From: Blautia hydrogenotrophica DSM 10507
GTDB lineage: Bacteria; Bacillota; Clostridia; Lachnospirales; Lachnospiraceae
DNA: 64,000 nt
NCBI RefSeq assembly: GCF_034356035.1
Contig: NZ_CP136423.1
Span: 1,550,001 to 1,614,000 of the forward strand
Direction of reading: 5' to 3'
The notes below the pieces were generated by a model that saw nothing but the letters and a program-made list of their open reading frames with translations, was not told the DNA's origin and made no database searches. Below are positions 24,488 to 32,285 of the stretch, in pieces (positions within the stretch are counted from its first letter, which is position 1; each line of letters opens with the position of its first letter). The translations under genes were made by a program, and so were the position numbers.

Positions 24488-25897
24488 ATGGAGAAAAATT
24501 TGATTGAAAGTATGGGTGAGAAATACGAAGAATTTCTGATCGACGAGTCCAAGTATCGAGGATATGCGGATAGCATTTCTTTTCCAGAGAGCGAAGAGCA
24601 AGTGTGCCAGATACTGCGTCAGATGAAAGAACGGAAAATTCCTGTCACGATTCAAGGTGGAAAGACCGGAATTGTGGGAGGTGCGGTACCGCATGGAGGC
24701 CATATTTTAAATCTGTCTCGGATGAACCGGGTACTAGACTGGGAGAAATGCAGTACAGGAGAGATCTATATCACCGTGGAACCGGGAATTCCGCTTATGG
24801 ATTTGAAGAAAGAAGTTCTTCGGCTGTTTGGAAAAGAAAAAGTCTTTTGGCCAGTGCAGCCCACGGAGGAATCCGCCACAGTTGGAGGAGTGGCGGCCAC
24901 GTCGGCCCAGGGACCCAATGGATATTGGTATGGGAAGAGCAGTCAGTACATTGCGAAGGTGAGAATGGCCTGTGCTGGCGGAGAGATCGTGGAATTTGAC
25001 CGAGAAAAAGATGCACAAAAGTTAGAGAGTTTGCTAGGGCTTGAAGGCTTAGCAGGGGTGTTTACCGCGCTCACTTTAAGACTGGTGAAGAAACCGGAGG
25101 ATGTCTGGGGAATTTGCTTTTTCTTTGAGAAGGAGGAAGAGCTGGCGGATTTTTCAGATGCGCTTAATGGTAGGAAATGGGAAAATCAGGAGGCGCATCT
25201 GAGTTTGAAGGAGTATTTGGACCGTGATACCATCAAAATGATTCAGCGAAGAAAACAGGATATGGCTAAAATTCGGGAGTTACCGGATGTAGACGAAGAC
25301 TTTGACGGTATGATATACTTGGAATTGGAAGGTTCCTCTGACTGTATGGAAGAGTTGGCAGCAGATTTGATGGAATTGGCAGCAGAACATGGCAGCGATC
25401 CAGATGTGGCCTGGGCTTTGTCCGGAGAAGCAGAGGTAGAAAAGCTGAGGGCGTTTCGCCATGCGGCGGCAGAGTCCGCGAATTTGAGAGTGGAGGCAAA
25501 TCGCAAAGAGACACCAGAGATTACCAAACTGTCCACAGATTTTATCTGGGAGGGAAGAGAATTCTCGAAGCTTTTGAAGTTTTACCGGCAGGAGCTGGCG
25601 CAAACTTCTATAGAAAGTGCTGTTTTCGGACATTTAGAGTCCGGTCATCTCCATGTGAATTTGTTCCCTCAGACGGAGCAGGAGTATCAAAAAGCCTGCG
25701 AACTGCTGCGTACATGGGCTCAAAACTGTGTGAGCGAGAGAGGAAAAGCAGTGGGAGAACACGGGGTCGGAAAATTGAAAAAGACAATTCTTCGGGGCCT
25801 TTATCCGGAACGGGAGAATTTATGCCGTGAATTAAAGCGGCTCTATGACCCAGAATTTTTGATGAATCGGGAAGACGTTTTGGACAGGGAGGAATAG
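24488..25897 (+). CDS. GlcD-type FAD-linked oxidase/dehydrogenase
   Basis: 469 residues. PCMH-type FAD domain with TIQGGKTGIVGGAVPHGG and PTEESATVGGVAATSAQGP, and a C-terminal half with GHLESGHLHVNLFP and VGEHGVGKLKK, the metal/substrate histidine motifs of D-2-hydroxyacid dehydrogenases such as glycolate oxidase GlcD and D-lactate dehydrogenase. It is followed directly by its own Etf beta and alpha genes, the layout of Etf-coupled or electron-confurcating lactate dehydrogenases in acetogens. The start at 24488 lies 2 bases after ygcQ. The substrate is probably a 2-hydroxy acid; its identity is unknown. Confidence 0.87.
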   Translation: MEKNLIESMGEKYEEFLIDESKYRGYADSISFPESEEQVCQILRQMKERKIPVTIQGGKTGIVGGAVPHGGHILNLSRMNRVLDWEKCSTGEIYITVEPGIPLMDLKKEVLRLFGKEKVFWPVQPTEESATVGGVAATSAQGPNGYWYGKSSQYIAKVRMACAGGEIVEFDREKDAQKLESLLGLEGLAGVFTALTLRLVKKPEDVWGICFFFEKEEELADFSDALNGRKWENQEAHLSLKEYLDRDTIKMIQRRKQDMAKIRELPDVDEDFDGMIYLELEGSSDCMEELAADLMELAAEHGSDPDVAWALSGEAEVEKLRAFRHAAAESANLRVEANRKETPEITKLSTDFIWEGREFSKLLKFYRQELAQTSIESAVFGHLESGHLHVNLFPQTEQEYQKACELLRTWAQNCVSERGKAVGEHGVGKLKKTILRGLYPERENLCRELKRLYDPEFLMNREDVLDREE

Positions 25898-25900
25898 GAA

Positions 25901-26695
25901 ATGCGGATAGCGGTGTGTATGAAGCAGGTTCCGGCCTATTCAGAGGGAAACATGGACCCAAAGACGGGGGTGTTGCTTCGCAGTGGGTTGGAGGCTGTAG
26001 TCAATGCCTATGACATGGCTGCCCTAGAGACAGGCCTTCAAATCCGTGAAGCCGTCGGAGGCGAGATCACAGTGTTCACCATGGGACCGTCCGGTGCAGA
26101 GCAAGTGTTAAGAGAAGCATTTGCAAGAGGAGCGGATTATGGTTGTCTGATCTGTGATTCGGCCTTTGCTGGCTCAGACGTGCTGGCGACTTCCTATACT
26201 CTGATGCAGGCCATTCGGTCCCAGGGGGAGTTTGAGCTGATACTCTGTGGGCGTCAGACTACGGATGGAGATACTGCGCAGGTAAGCGGGGAGTTGGCAG
26301 AGTGGATGGGATTGCCTCATTGCAACTGGGTATGTCAGATCGAAAGCGCCGAGAAGGATGGCATCGTGTTCTGGCAGCAGACGGAGAGAGTGAAAAGAAA
26401 GCTTTTCAGCACCTATCCCTGTCTGTTGTCTGTGGAAAAAGACAGTGTGACTCCTCGTATGCCTTCGTTGAAACTTCGGATGGCCAGCCGAAAAAAAGAG
26501 ATCATTAAGATTACGCTTCAGGAGATGGCCGATCAGGACAGAACTCATTATGGCTTGAAGGGGTCGGCCACCAAAGTTCGGAAAATTTTTCCGCCCAGTA
26601 AAGTAGAGCGCAAAGAGGTGCGTAAGATGGAAGGACAGGAGGCCGCTGTCTGTATTCGGGAAATTTTAAACGAGTATCAGAAGGGGAGGAATTGA
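25901..26695 (+). CDS. etfB: Electron transfer flavoprotein beta subunit, second set
   Basis: 264 residues starting MRIAVCMKQVP, with ALETGLQIRE and the canonical loop GRQTTDGDTAQVSGELAEWMG and the late SVEKDSVTPRMPSLKLRM segment, all typical of EtfB. It lies 3 bases after the GlcD-type gene and 1 base before the alpha subunit. Bifurcation versus simple transfer cannot be decided by eye. Confidence 0.92.
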   Translation: MRIAVCMKQVPAYSEGNMDPKTGVLLRSGLEAVVNAYDMAALETGLQIREAVGGEITVFTMGPSGAEQVLREAFARGADYGCLICDSAFAGSDVLATSYTLMQAIRSQGEFELILCGRQTTDGDTAQVSGELAEWMGLPHCNWVCQIESAEKDGIVFWQQTERVKRKLFSTYPCLLSVEKDSVTPRMPSLKLRMASRKKEIIKITLQEMADQDRTHYGLKGSATKVRKIFPPSKVERKEVRKMEGQEAAVCIREILNEYQKGRN

Positions 26696-26696
26696 C

Positions 26697-27683
26697 ATGG
26701 AAAAAGTTGGGCAAAAGACATGGAGAGGAATCCTAGTTTATCTGGAATGGGAGGGAGAAGCTTTTCATCCGGTGAGTTATGAACTTCTGAGCGAGGCGAG
26801 AAGATTATCTAAGATCAGCAAGGAGCCAGTATATGCGGTGGGGATTGGAAAAGAAATTCATCAAGGAGTCTCCCTGCTGAAAAACTGTGGTGCACAGAAA
26901 GTAATCCTGTGTCAGACTTCTCAGATTTATCAGTCTGAGGAATACGCGAGGATTTTTGAAATGTACATTCGCAGGCTTTGTCCAGGCACTGTGCTGATGG
27001 GAGGTACGATGGAGGGGAGGGCATTAGCCCCCAGACTTGCCGTGCGCTTTCGAACCGGACTGACAGCTGACTGTACAAAGCTGGAGATGGAAGAAGACGG
27101 CTGCTTGGTACAGATTCGCCCTGCCTTCGGTGGAAATCTGATGGCAAAAATTGTGACAGAAACAGCTAGGCCTCAGTTCGCGACGGTACGTCCAGGTGTG
27201 ATGGAGAGAGAGGAATTTCCAGGAGAGATCTGTCAGTTCCAGCTGGACACTGAGAATGGGACTGAGGGCAGGATGAAAGTCCTTACAGAGGAAGTTTTGG
27301 ACCAGGGGGACCATATCACGGACGCGCGGCTTTTGGTGGTCGCGGGACGTGGAGTAAAAAAGAGAGAAGATTTGGAACTTTTGAGAAAGTTGGCTGAGAG
27401 CTTGGGTGGGAGGCTGGCTAGTAGCAGAGCTCTGGTGGAAAAAGGCTGGATGCAGCCCAAAGATCAGATCGGACTGTCGGGGAACACGGTTCACCCGGAT
27501 TACATGTTTACGTTCGGCGTGTCCGGAACGGTTCAGTTTATGGCAGGGATGAGAAACACGCACCATATTGTCGCCGTGAACACGGACCCTGAAGCGAGGA
27601 TTTTTCAGATTGCCCACGATCCGATCTGTGCAGATTTGTATGAGGTTGTGCCAAAGCTTCTCAGACAAGGGGGGATATGTTGA
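26697..27683 (+). CDS. etfA: Electron transfer flavoprotein alpha subunit, second set
   Basis: 328 residues. N-terminal domain with VYAVGIGKEIHQGVSLLKNC and GRALAPRLAVRFRTGLTADC, and C-terminal FAD domain with VVAGRGVKKREDLELLRKLA, GLSGNTVHPDYMFTFGVSG and IVAVNTDPEARIF. The GVSGTVQF motif replaces ISGAIQH. It forms a pair with the preceding beta subunit. The following small membrane-protein gene overlaps its end by 7 bases. Confidence 0.92.
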   Translation: MEKVGQKTWRGILVYLEWEGEAFHPVSYELLSEARRLSKISKEPVYAVGIGKEIHQGVSLLKNCGAQKVILCQTSQIYQSEEYARIFEMYIRRLCPGTVLMGGTMEGRALAPRLAVRFRTGLTADCTKLEMEEDGCLVQIRPAFGGNLMAKIVTETARPQFATVRPGVMEREEFPGEICQFQLDTENGTEGRMKVLTEEVLDQGDHITDARLLVVAGRGVKKREDLELLRKLAESLGGRLASSRALVEKGWMQPKDQIGLSGNTVHPDYMFTFGVSGTVQFMAGMRNTHHIVAVNTDPEARIFQIAHDPICADLYEVVPKLLRQGGIC

Positions 27684-28234
27684 AAATCACCTATCAGCTA
27701 AGACCGGAGGAAATCGAGGAAGCTTGGATAAGTGCTCAGTGGCGCGTCGGGATATTCCAAAAATGGAATCAGTTACTTCTGACTGTGATTGCTCTGGGGC
27801 TTGTATTTGCCTATGCCAGGAAGCCTGATAGATTTTACCTGATGATGTGTGCTGTTCCGGTGGTAATTCTACTGTTTTGTAACTCCTATCTTTTGAGGAT
27901 TGTGAGAAGAAGACGGGCCTGCCGTTTAGCAAAGAAAAAGGGTATCTATGGAGTCGAGATCAGAAAGAATGGTATCTGTGCGGGTAAGGATTGGACGTTT
28001 TATCCATTGAAAGATAGAAGATGGGAAATGCTAAATTCGGAGCATGTCTATACGATAAAAGTGGACAAAGAGGTTTTCTGTATCCCCAAAAGAGTGATAC
28101 CGATGGAAGAAGAGGAGGCATTGGAAGCTTTAAAAAAAGCTGGAGAATGCAGGTATCGGAATATTATCACAGGGAAGGAGAAAGTGTATGGAAAAACCAA
28201 ATATAGAAAAGACGGTGAACCTGAAGTTAAATAA
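27677..28234 (+). CDS. Small membrane protein, YcxB-like C-terminal domain
   Basis: 185 residues with two adjacent membrane helices (about 30-46 and 53-72) and a cytoplasmic C-terminal domain containing IYGVEIRKNGICAGKDW and the EVFCIPKRVIP strand typical of YcxB-like proteins. Function unknown. It overlaps etfA by 7 bases and the BCCT gene by 47 bases, so it is part of the operon; a role as a transporter accessory is only a guess. Confidence 0.65.
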   Translation: MLKITYQLRPEEIEEAWISAQWRVGIFQKWNQLLLTVIALGLVFAYARKPDRFYLMMCAVPVVILLFCNSYLLRIVRRRRACRLAKKKGIYGVEIRKNGICAGKDWTFYPLKDRRWEMLNSEHVYTIKVDKEVFCIPKRVIPMEEEEALEALKKAGECRYRNIITGKEKVYGKTKYRKDGEPEVK

Positions 28235-29795
28235 AATCGTGTTTTTTCCGCCGTGGCTGGCCCTGGCCGCGATGGTGGCAGTCAGTTTGACAAACGAGGA
28301 GGCTTTTTTGGCAGGACTGAACGCTGTGACGAACTGGATTTTGAGCAATTTTACCTGGGCATTTAACCTGACTACAGTTGCCTGCGTAGCAACTGTGATT
28401 ATCGTATATTTTTCGCCTCTTGCAAAGGTGAGGATCGGCGGCAGGAAGGCCAGGCCGATCATGTCTTACATCAATCTGGTGTGGATTACCCTGTGTACGA
28501 CGATCGCTGCGGGAATTCTCTTTTGGGCTTGCGCGGAACCGATGTATCATCTGTACGAGCCGGCGGCTTTTGAGGGCGTCGAGGCAGGGAGCGCGGGCGC
28601 GGCGGTTTTTGCCATGAAAACGATGTTTTTGGAATGGACCTGGTCTCCTTATGCGATCTATACCACGGCAACGCTGATTTTTGCCTTTGTTTTTTATAAT
28701 ATGAGACAGAAATATTCCGTGGGGTCTGTGCTGATTCCAGCCTTTGGGCCAAAAGCAGCCCGCTTTAATAACTTGATTGATGTGATTTGTCTGTTTTCGT
28801 TAGTTGCGGGCATGGCTTCTTCTCTGGGCACAGGTACTTTGACCATTGCAGGAGGAGTGCAGAAGGTTTTTGGGATTAAGAGCGCCCCGTTTTTATGGGG
28901 GATTATCATCGTGGTCATCGTGACTACCTTTGTGATTTCCAGTGTGTCCGGTATTATGAAAGGAATCAGGGTCTTGTCAAGCATCAATGCGAAGGTCTAT
29001 ATTATCTTGCTGGGTTTTTTGCTCATCTTTGGGCCGACCGCGTTTATGCTGAATTTTTCCGTGGAATCCTATGGGCAATACCTTCGTGATTTTCTGCCCA
29101 TGAGTCTTAGTACCGGGGAGATTTTTGGGGAGAGCTGGGCCAGATCCTGGCCGGTGTTCTACTGGTGCAATTGGCTGTCCTGGACGCCGATTACGGCAAT
29201 TTTCCTGGCCAAAATTCTGCGGGGTTATACAATCAGAGACGCTATCAAGTGCAACTTTGTGATTCCTGCTTTGTTCAGCACGTTGTGGATGGGAGTTTTT
29301 GCCAGCTCCTCGATCTATTATGAGTTGAATGGTGAAGGATTTTATGAAATCATGCAGACACAGGGAACGGAATCTGTGGTCTATGAGGTTTTCAATCAGA
29401 TGCCTCTGTCTACGGTTCTGATTGTCTTTTACCTGTTCATTGTCTTTATCTCGTTTGTGACTGCGTCGGACTCCAACACAAATGCGATGGCAGGGCTGTG
29501 TACGTACGGAATCACGGACGGAGAGCAGGAGGCGCCTTCTTGGCTGAAAGTGGTCTGGGGAGTCTCAATAGCAGTGATGACTTGGATTCTTATCAGCTTT
29601 GCGGGGATTGATGGAATCAAGGCTGCATCCAATTTGGGTGGTTTCCCCACCATGTTTTTGATGATCATTATGATTGTAGGATTATTAAAAATTTGCAAAA
29701 ACCCTTCAAAGTATGATACATTTAAGGAGGATTACACAGAGGACGGAAGGCCTATTGAGTCTGAACGTCTTCCAGTACATAATAAAGAAGGGTGA
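28188..29795 (+). CDS. BCCT-family transporter
   Basis: 535 residues with about 12 membrane segments. The helix-8 signature reads FYWCNWLSWTPITAIFLAKI, matching the betaine/carnitine/choline transporter consensus (YWxWWxSWxPF). The first tryptophan pair of BetP is changed to Cys-Asn here, so the aromatic box differs and the ligand may not be glycine betaine. The N-terminus keeps NLTTVACVATVIIVYFSPLAKVRIGG. AAGGAG lies 7 bases before the ATG at 28188. Its position between the second oxidase-Etf set and the antiterminator gene suggests it imports the substrate of that oxidase. Confidence 0.92.
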   Translation: MEKPNIEKTVNLKLNKIVFFPPWLALAAMVAVSLTNEEAFLAGLNAVTNWILSNFTWAFNLTTVACVATVIIVYFSPLAKVRIGGRKARPIMSYINLVWITLCTTIAAGILFWACAEPMYHLYEPAAFEGVEAGSAGAAVFAMKTMFLEWTWSPYAIYTTATLIFAFVFYNMRQKYSVGSVLIPAFGPKAARFNNLIDVICLFSLVAGMASSLGTGTLTIAGGVQKVFGIKSAPFLWGIIIVVIVTTFVISSVSGIMKGIRVLSSINAKVYIILLGFLLIFGPTAFMLNFSVESYGQYLRDFLPMSLSTGEIFGESWARSWPVFYWCNWLSWTPITAIFLAKILRGYTIRDAIKCNFVIPALFSTLWMGVFASSSIYYELNGEGFYEIMQTQGTESVVYEVFNQMPLSTVLIVFYLFIVFISFVTASDSNTNAMAGLCTYGITDGEQEAPSWLKVVWGVSIAVMTWILISFAGIDGIKAASNLGGFPTMFLMIIMIVGLLKICKNPSKYDTFKEDYTEDGRPIESERLPVHNKEG

Positions 29796-29797
29796 TT

Positions 29798-30367
29798 ATG
29801 ACAAAAGACTTTTTTTTAGAAGCGACGGAAATCTCTCCAGTCATTCCGGCGGTTAACAGCGAAGAAAGGCTGGAAATAGCACTGCGGACGGAAAGTCCGT
29901 TGATCTATGTACTCTATGGGGATATCTGCAACATCACGGACATTGTTGCCAGAATCAAAGAGACCGGCAAGAAAGCAATTGTCCATGTGGATTTGGTCGG
30001 AGGGCTGGCGACGAAAGAAATTGCACTGGATTTCATGGACAAGTATGTACATCCTGACGGGATTATCAGCATGAAATCAAATTTGATATCCCATGCCAAT
30101 GAGTTAGGATTTCTGACGATTCAGCGGTTTTATATTATGGATGTTCTGACTTATAGGAATGTGGAAAAACACATTCGCCTCGCGGGGCCTGATGTGGTAG
30201 AGTTCATGCCGGCCGGTCTGACCAAGGCAATGGGCTATCTCATGGAAGATGTGGATAAGCCGATTGTGGCCAGCGGTTTGGTTCTGGACAAGCAGGATAT
30301 CATGGAAGCGCTAAAAATCGGAGCGGTAGCGGTATCTACGACGAATAAGGATTTATGGGACTGTTAA
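29798..30367 (+). CDS. ygcP: GlpP-family RNA-binding antiterminator (YgcP type)
   Basis: About 189 residues. The TIM-barrel-like GlpP fold is clear: SPVIPAVNSEERLEIAL, VHVDLVGGL, DGIISMKSNLISHAN, DVVEFMPAGL, PIVASGLVLD, and the C-terminal AVSTTNKDLW. B. subtilis GlpP binds glycerol-3-phosphate and the glp leader RNAs to prevent termination; E. coli YgcP is an uncharacterised relative in the ygc cluster. ATG 29798 is preferred over a GTG at 29792 because GAAGGG then lies about 6 bases upstream. I infer that it acts on the three shared leaders of this locus. Confidence 0.88.
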   Translation: MTKDFFLEATEISPVIPAVNSEERLEIALRTESPLIYVLYGDICNITDIVARIKETGKKAIVHVDLVGGLATKEIALDFMDKYVHPDGIISMKSNLISHANELGFLTIQRFYIMDVLTYRNVEKHIRLAGPDVVEFMPAGLTKAMGYLMEDVDKPIVASGLVLDKQDIMEALKIGAVAVSTTNKDLWDC

Positions 30368-30379
30368 GGAGATGAGGGG

Positions 30380-31264
30380 ATGAAGGTTGATCAGCAGTGT
30401 TTTTTGTGCTGCGCAAAAAAGGCGATGTCTTTGCTGGAACAGTATCAGGTTCCACAGGAAAAGGCAGTGCGTCTGATGAAGGAGATATACGGTGGTTTTT
30501 CTAGAGCTGACGAAGAAGTGTCGGCTCCTATCTTGATGGCGGATATGATGGGGATTTTGGACGCGAACGTGGGGATTTCCGACGCCTATGAGGGACCGAA
30601 AAGGCAGTATAACCAGGAGCTGTTGCGCCGTTCCCACGACATTAAGGGGGAGATCGACGGTTCGAAGGAGCCGTTTATGACTGGCTTGCGCTATGCGCTG
30701 ACAGGGAACTATATCGACTTTGGAGCTATGGATACCGTGAGTGAAGAGAAACTGGACGAGCTGTTGGGAAAGTGTCAGGAGATCACCGTGGACGAAGTGG
30801 AAGCGCGCCGACTCAAGGAAGACATTGCTAGGGCGAAAAGGCTGGTATATGTGACGGACAATGCAGGAGAGATTGTCCTGGACAGCCTGTGGCTTCAGAT
30901 CATAAAAGAGCAAAACCAACAGCTGGATATCACTGTATTGGTAAGAGGTGGGGCGATTCTCAATGACGCCGCAGAGGAGGATGCTGCTTTTGTGAACCTG
31001 GACAAAAGCTTTCAGGTGATCTCCAATGGGACGAAGATTCCCGGGACCTCCATGGAAGAGATCAGTTCCCAGGCGAGGGAAGCACTGCTTCAGGCGGACG
31101 TATGTATCGCGAAAGGACAGGGGAATTTCGAGAGTCTCCACGGCTGCGGCCTGAATGTCTACTATCTGTTTTTGTGCAAGTGTGATTTGTTTGTGAAAAA
31201 ATTTCAGGTTCCTCGTTTTTCGCCAGTGATTGTCCATGAAAAGAGAATTGTGCAATATACATAA
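30380..31264 (+). CDS. DUF89/ARMT1-type damage-control phosphatase
   Basis: 294 residues. The N-terminal cysteine motif CFLCCAKKA, the metal-binding YVTDNAGEIVLDSL and the KGQGNFESL motif define the DUF89 family, whose members hydrolyse damaged or excess phosphometabolites such as fructose-1-phosphate. It begins 12 bases after the GlpP-type gene. Its presence with SurE in the same locus suggests that a phosphorylated intermediate can accumulate to harmful levels; that is inference. Confidence 0.85.
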   Translation: MKVDQQCFLCCAKKAMSLLEQYQVPQEKAVRLMKEIYGGFSRADEEVSAPILMADMMGILDANVGISDAYEGPKRQYNQELLRRSHDIKGEIDGSKEPFMTGLRYALTGNYIDFGAMDTVSEEKLDELLGKCQEITVDEVEARRLKEDIARAKRLVYVTDNAGEIVLDSLWLQIIKEQNQQLDITVLVRGGAILNDAAEEDAAFVNLDKSFQVISNGTKIPGTSMEEISSQAREALLQADVCIAKGQGNFESLHGCGLNVYYLFLCKCDLFVKKFQVPRFSPVIVHEKRIVQYT

Positions 31265-31297
31265 AAAAAGTTTTAGTATTTTGATAAATTGTACAGG

Positions 31298-31397
31298 TTG
31301 ACAAGGACTGGATTAGGATTTATACTAATGACAGTTACTTAAAGAGCGCGAGAGAGAGTAACTTCTATTTTCAAGAATGGAAGTTGCTCTTTTTTTA
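31298..31397 (+). promoter_or_regulatory. Leader element copy 3: promoter, CAGTTAC/GTAAC stem and terminator
   Basis: TTGACA (31298-31303), 17 bases, TATACT (31321-31326), CAGTTAC (31332-31338), TTAAAGAGCGCGAGAG, GTAAC (31358-31362). The terminator uses AGAGTAACTTC (31355-31365) and GAAGTTGCTCT (31380-31390, one G-U pair) with a T tract to 31397. The second arm of the first stem is inside the terminator stem, so the two structures compete. Confidence 0.82.
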
Positions 31398-31478
31398 TGT
31401 AAAAAAGCAAAAATTCTGGCATGCTGCGCAGAAGCCAAAACGCTCTCAAAAATAAGATCAAACATGGAGGTACGAGAA

Positions 31479-32264
31479 ATGGGCTACGATATTAATGAAT
31501 TTTCTATGGATTTTTTTAGTCTGAAAGGTAAAAATGCGATTGTCACAGGAGGAAACAGTGGTTTAGGACAGGCTTTCGCGTTAGCTCTTGCGAAAGCGGG
31601 AGCAAATATTTTCGCGTTTGCTTATGTGGATGATGACGGGACAACCAGGAAATTGATTGAAGATTGTGGTGTGAAATATACTTTTATGCAGGGAGACCTG
31701 ACAGAAGATGGTATGTGCGATAAAATTGCGGAAAAGTGCGTGGAGACCTACGGCAAGATTGATATTTTGGTGAACTGTGCGGGTATCTGCAAGATTGCGG
31801 ATGTGCTCGACTTTGGAAGAAAAGAGTGGGATCCGATGATTGCGATCAACTTGACAGGAGCATTTGATCTGAGCCATGCAGTGGCCAAATATATGATTCC
31901 TCAAAGGAGCGGAAAAATCATCAACATCTGCTCACTGTTCTCCTTCTTAGGCGGTTTAGGCTCACCGGCCTATGCGGCGATGAAAGCGGGTCTGATGGGA
32001 CTGACCAAAGCCTATGCGGATGAGCTGGGGAAATATGGAATTTGTGTAAACGGTATCGCACCAGGATATTTCCAGACCAAAATGACTACCGGTACTGGCA
32101 GTGCAAACGATGAGAAATTCATTAAGATCAAAGAACATATTCCGGCTGACCGTTGGGGTGAGAGACAGGATTTGATGGGGACGACAGTATTCCTGGCCAG
32201 CCATGCCTCCGACTATGTGAATGGTACGGTAGTGGTCGTAGACGGCGGATACTTGGTAAGATAA
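31479..32264 (+). CDS. ygcW: SDR-family dehydrogenase, YgcW type
   Basis: 261 residues. N-terminal FSMDFFSLKGKNAIVTGG, then the cofactor motif TGGNSGLG, NCAG motif (LVNCAGICK), catalytic SerTyrLys (CSLFSFLGG, YAAMKAG) and the C-terminal VVVDGGYLVR. It closely resembles E. coli YgcW, related to KduD 2-dehydro-3-deoxy-gluconate 5-dehydrogenases. GGAGG at 31466-31470 lies 8 bases before the ATG at 31479. First gene of the third transcription unit of the locus, ahead of the kinase and SurE. Confidence 0.9.
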   Translation: MGYDINEFSMDFFSLKGKNAIVTGGNSGLGQAFALALAKAGANIFAFAYVDDDGTTRKLIEDCGVKYTFMQGDLTEDGMCDKIAEKCVETYGKIDILVNCAGICKIADVLDFGRKEWDPMIAINLTGAFDLSHAVAKYMIPQRSGKIINICSLFSFLGGLGSPAYAAMKAGLMGLTKAYADELGKYGICVNGIAPGYFQTKMTTGTGSANDEKFIKIKEHIPADRWGERQDLMGTTVFLASHASDYVNGTVVVVDGGYLVR

Positions 32265-32285
32265 TTTGAAGGAGAGGACAGCGAG

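Noticed and set aside
20686..31397. The three shared leaders as T-boxes or RAT-type (LicT/SacY) antiterminator sites
   Set aside because: There is no TGGNACCGCG core or specifier stem, and the CAGTTAC/GTAAC stem does not match RAT sequences known to me. No BglG-type protein is encoded here, whereas a GlpP-type one is.
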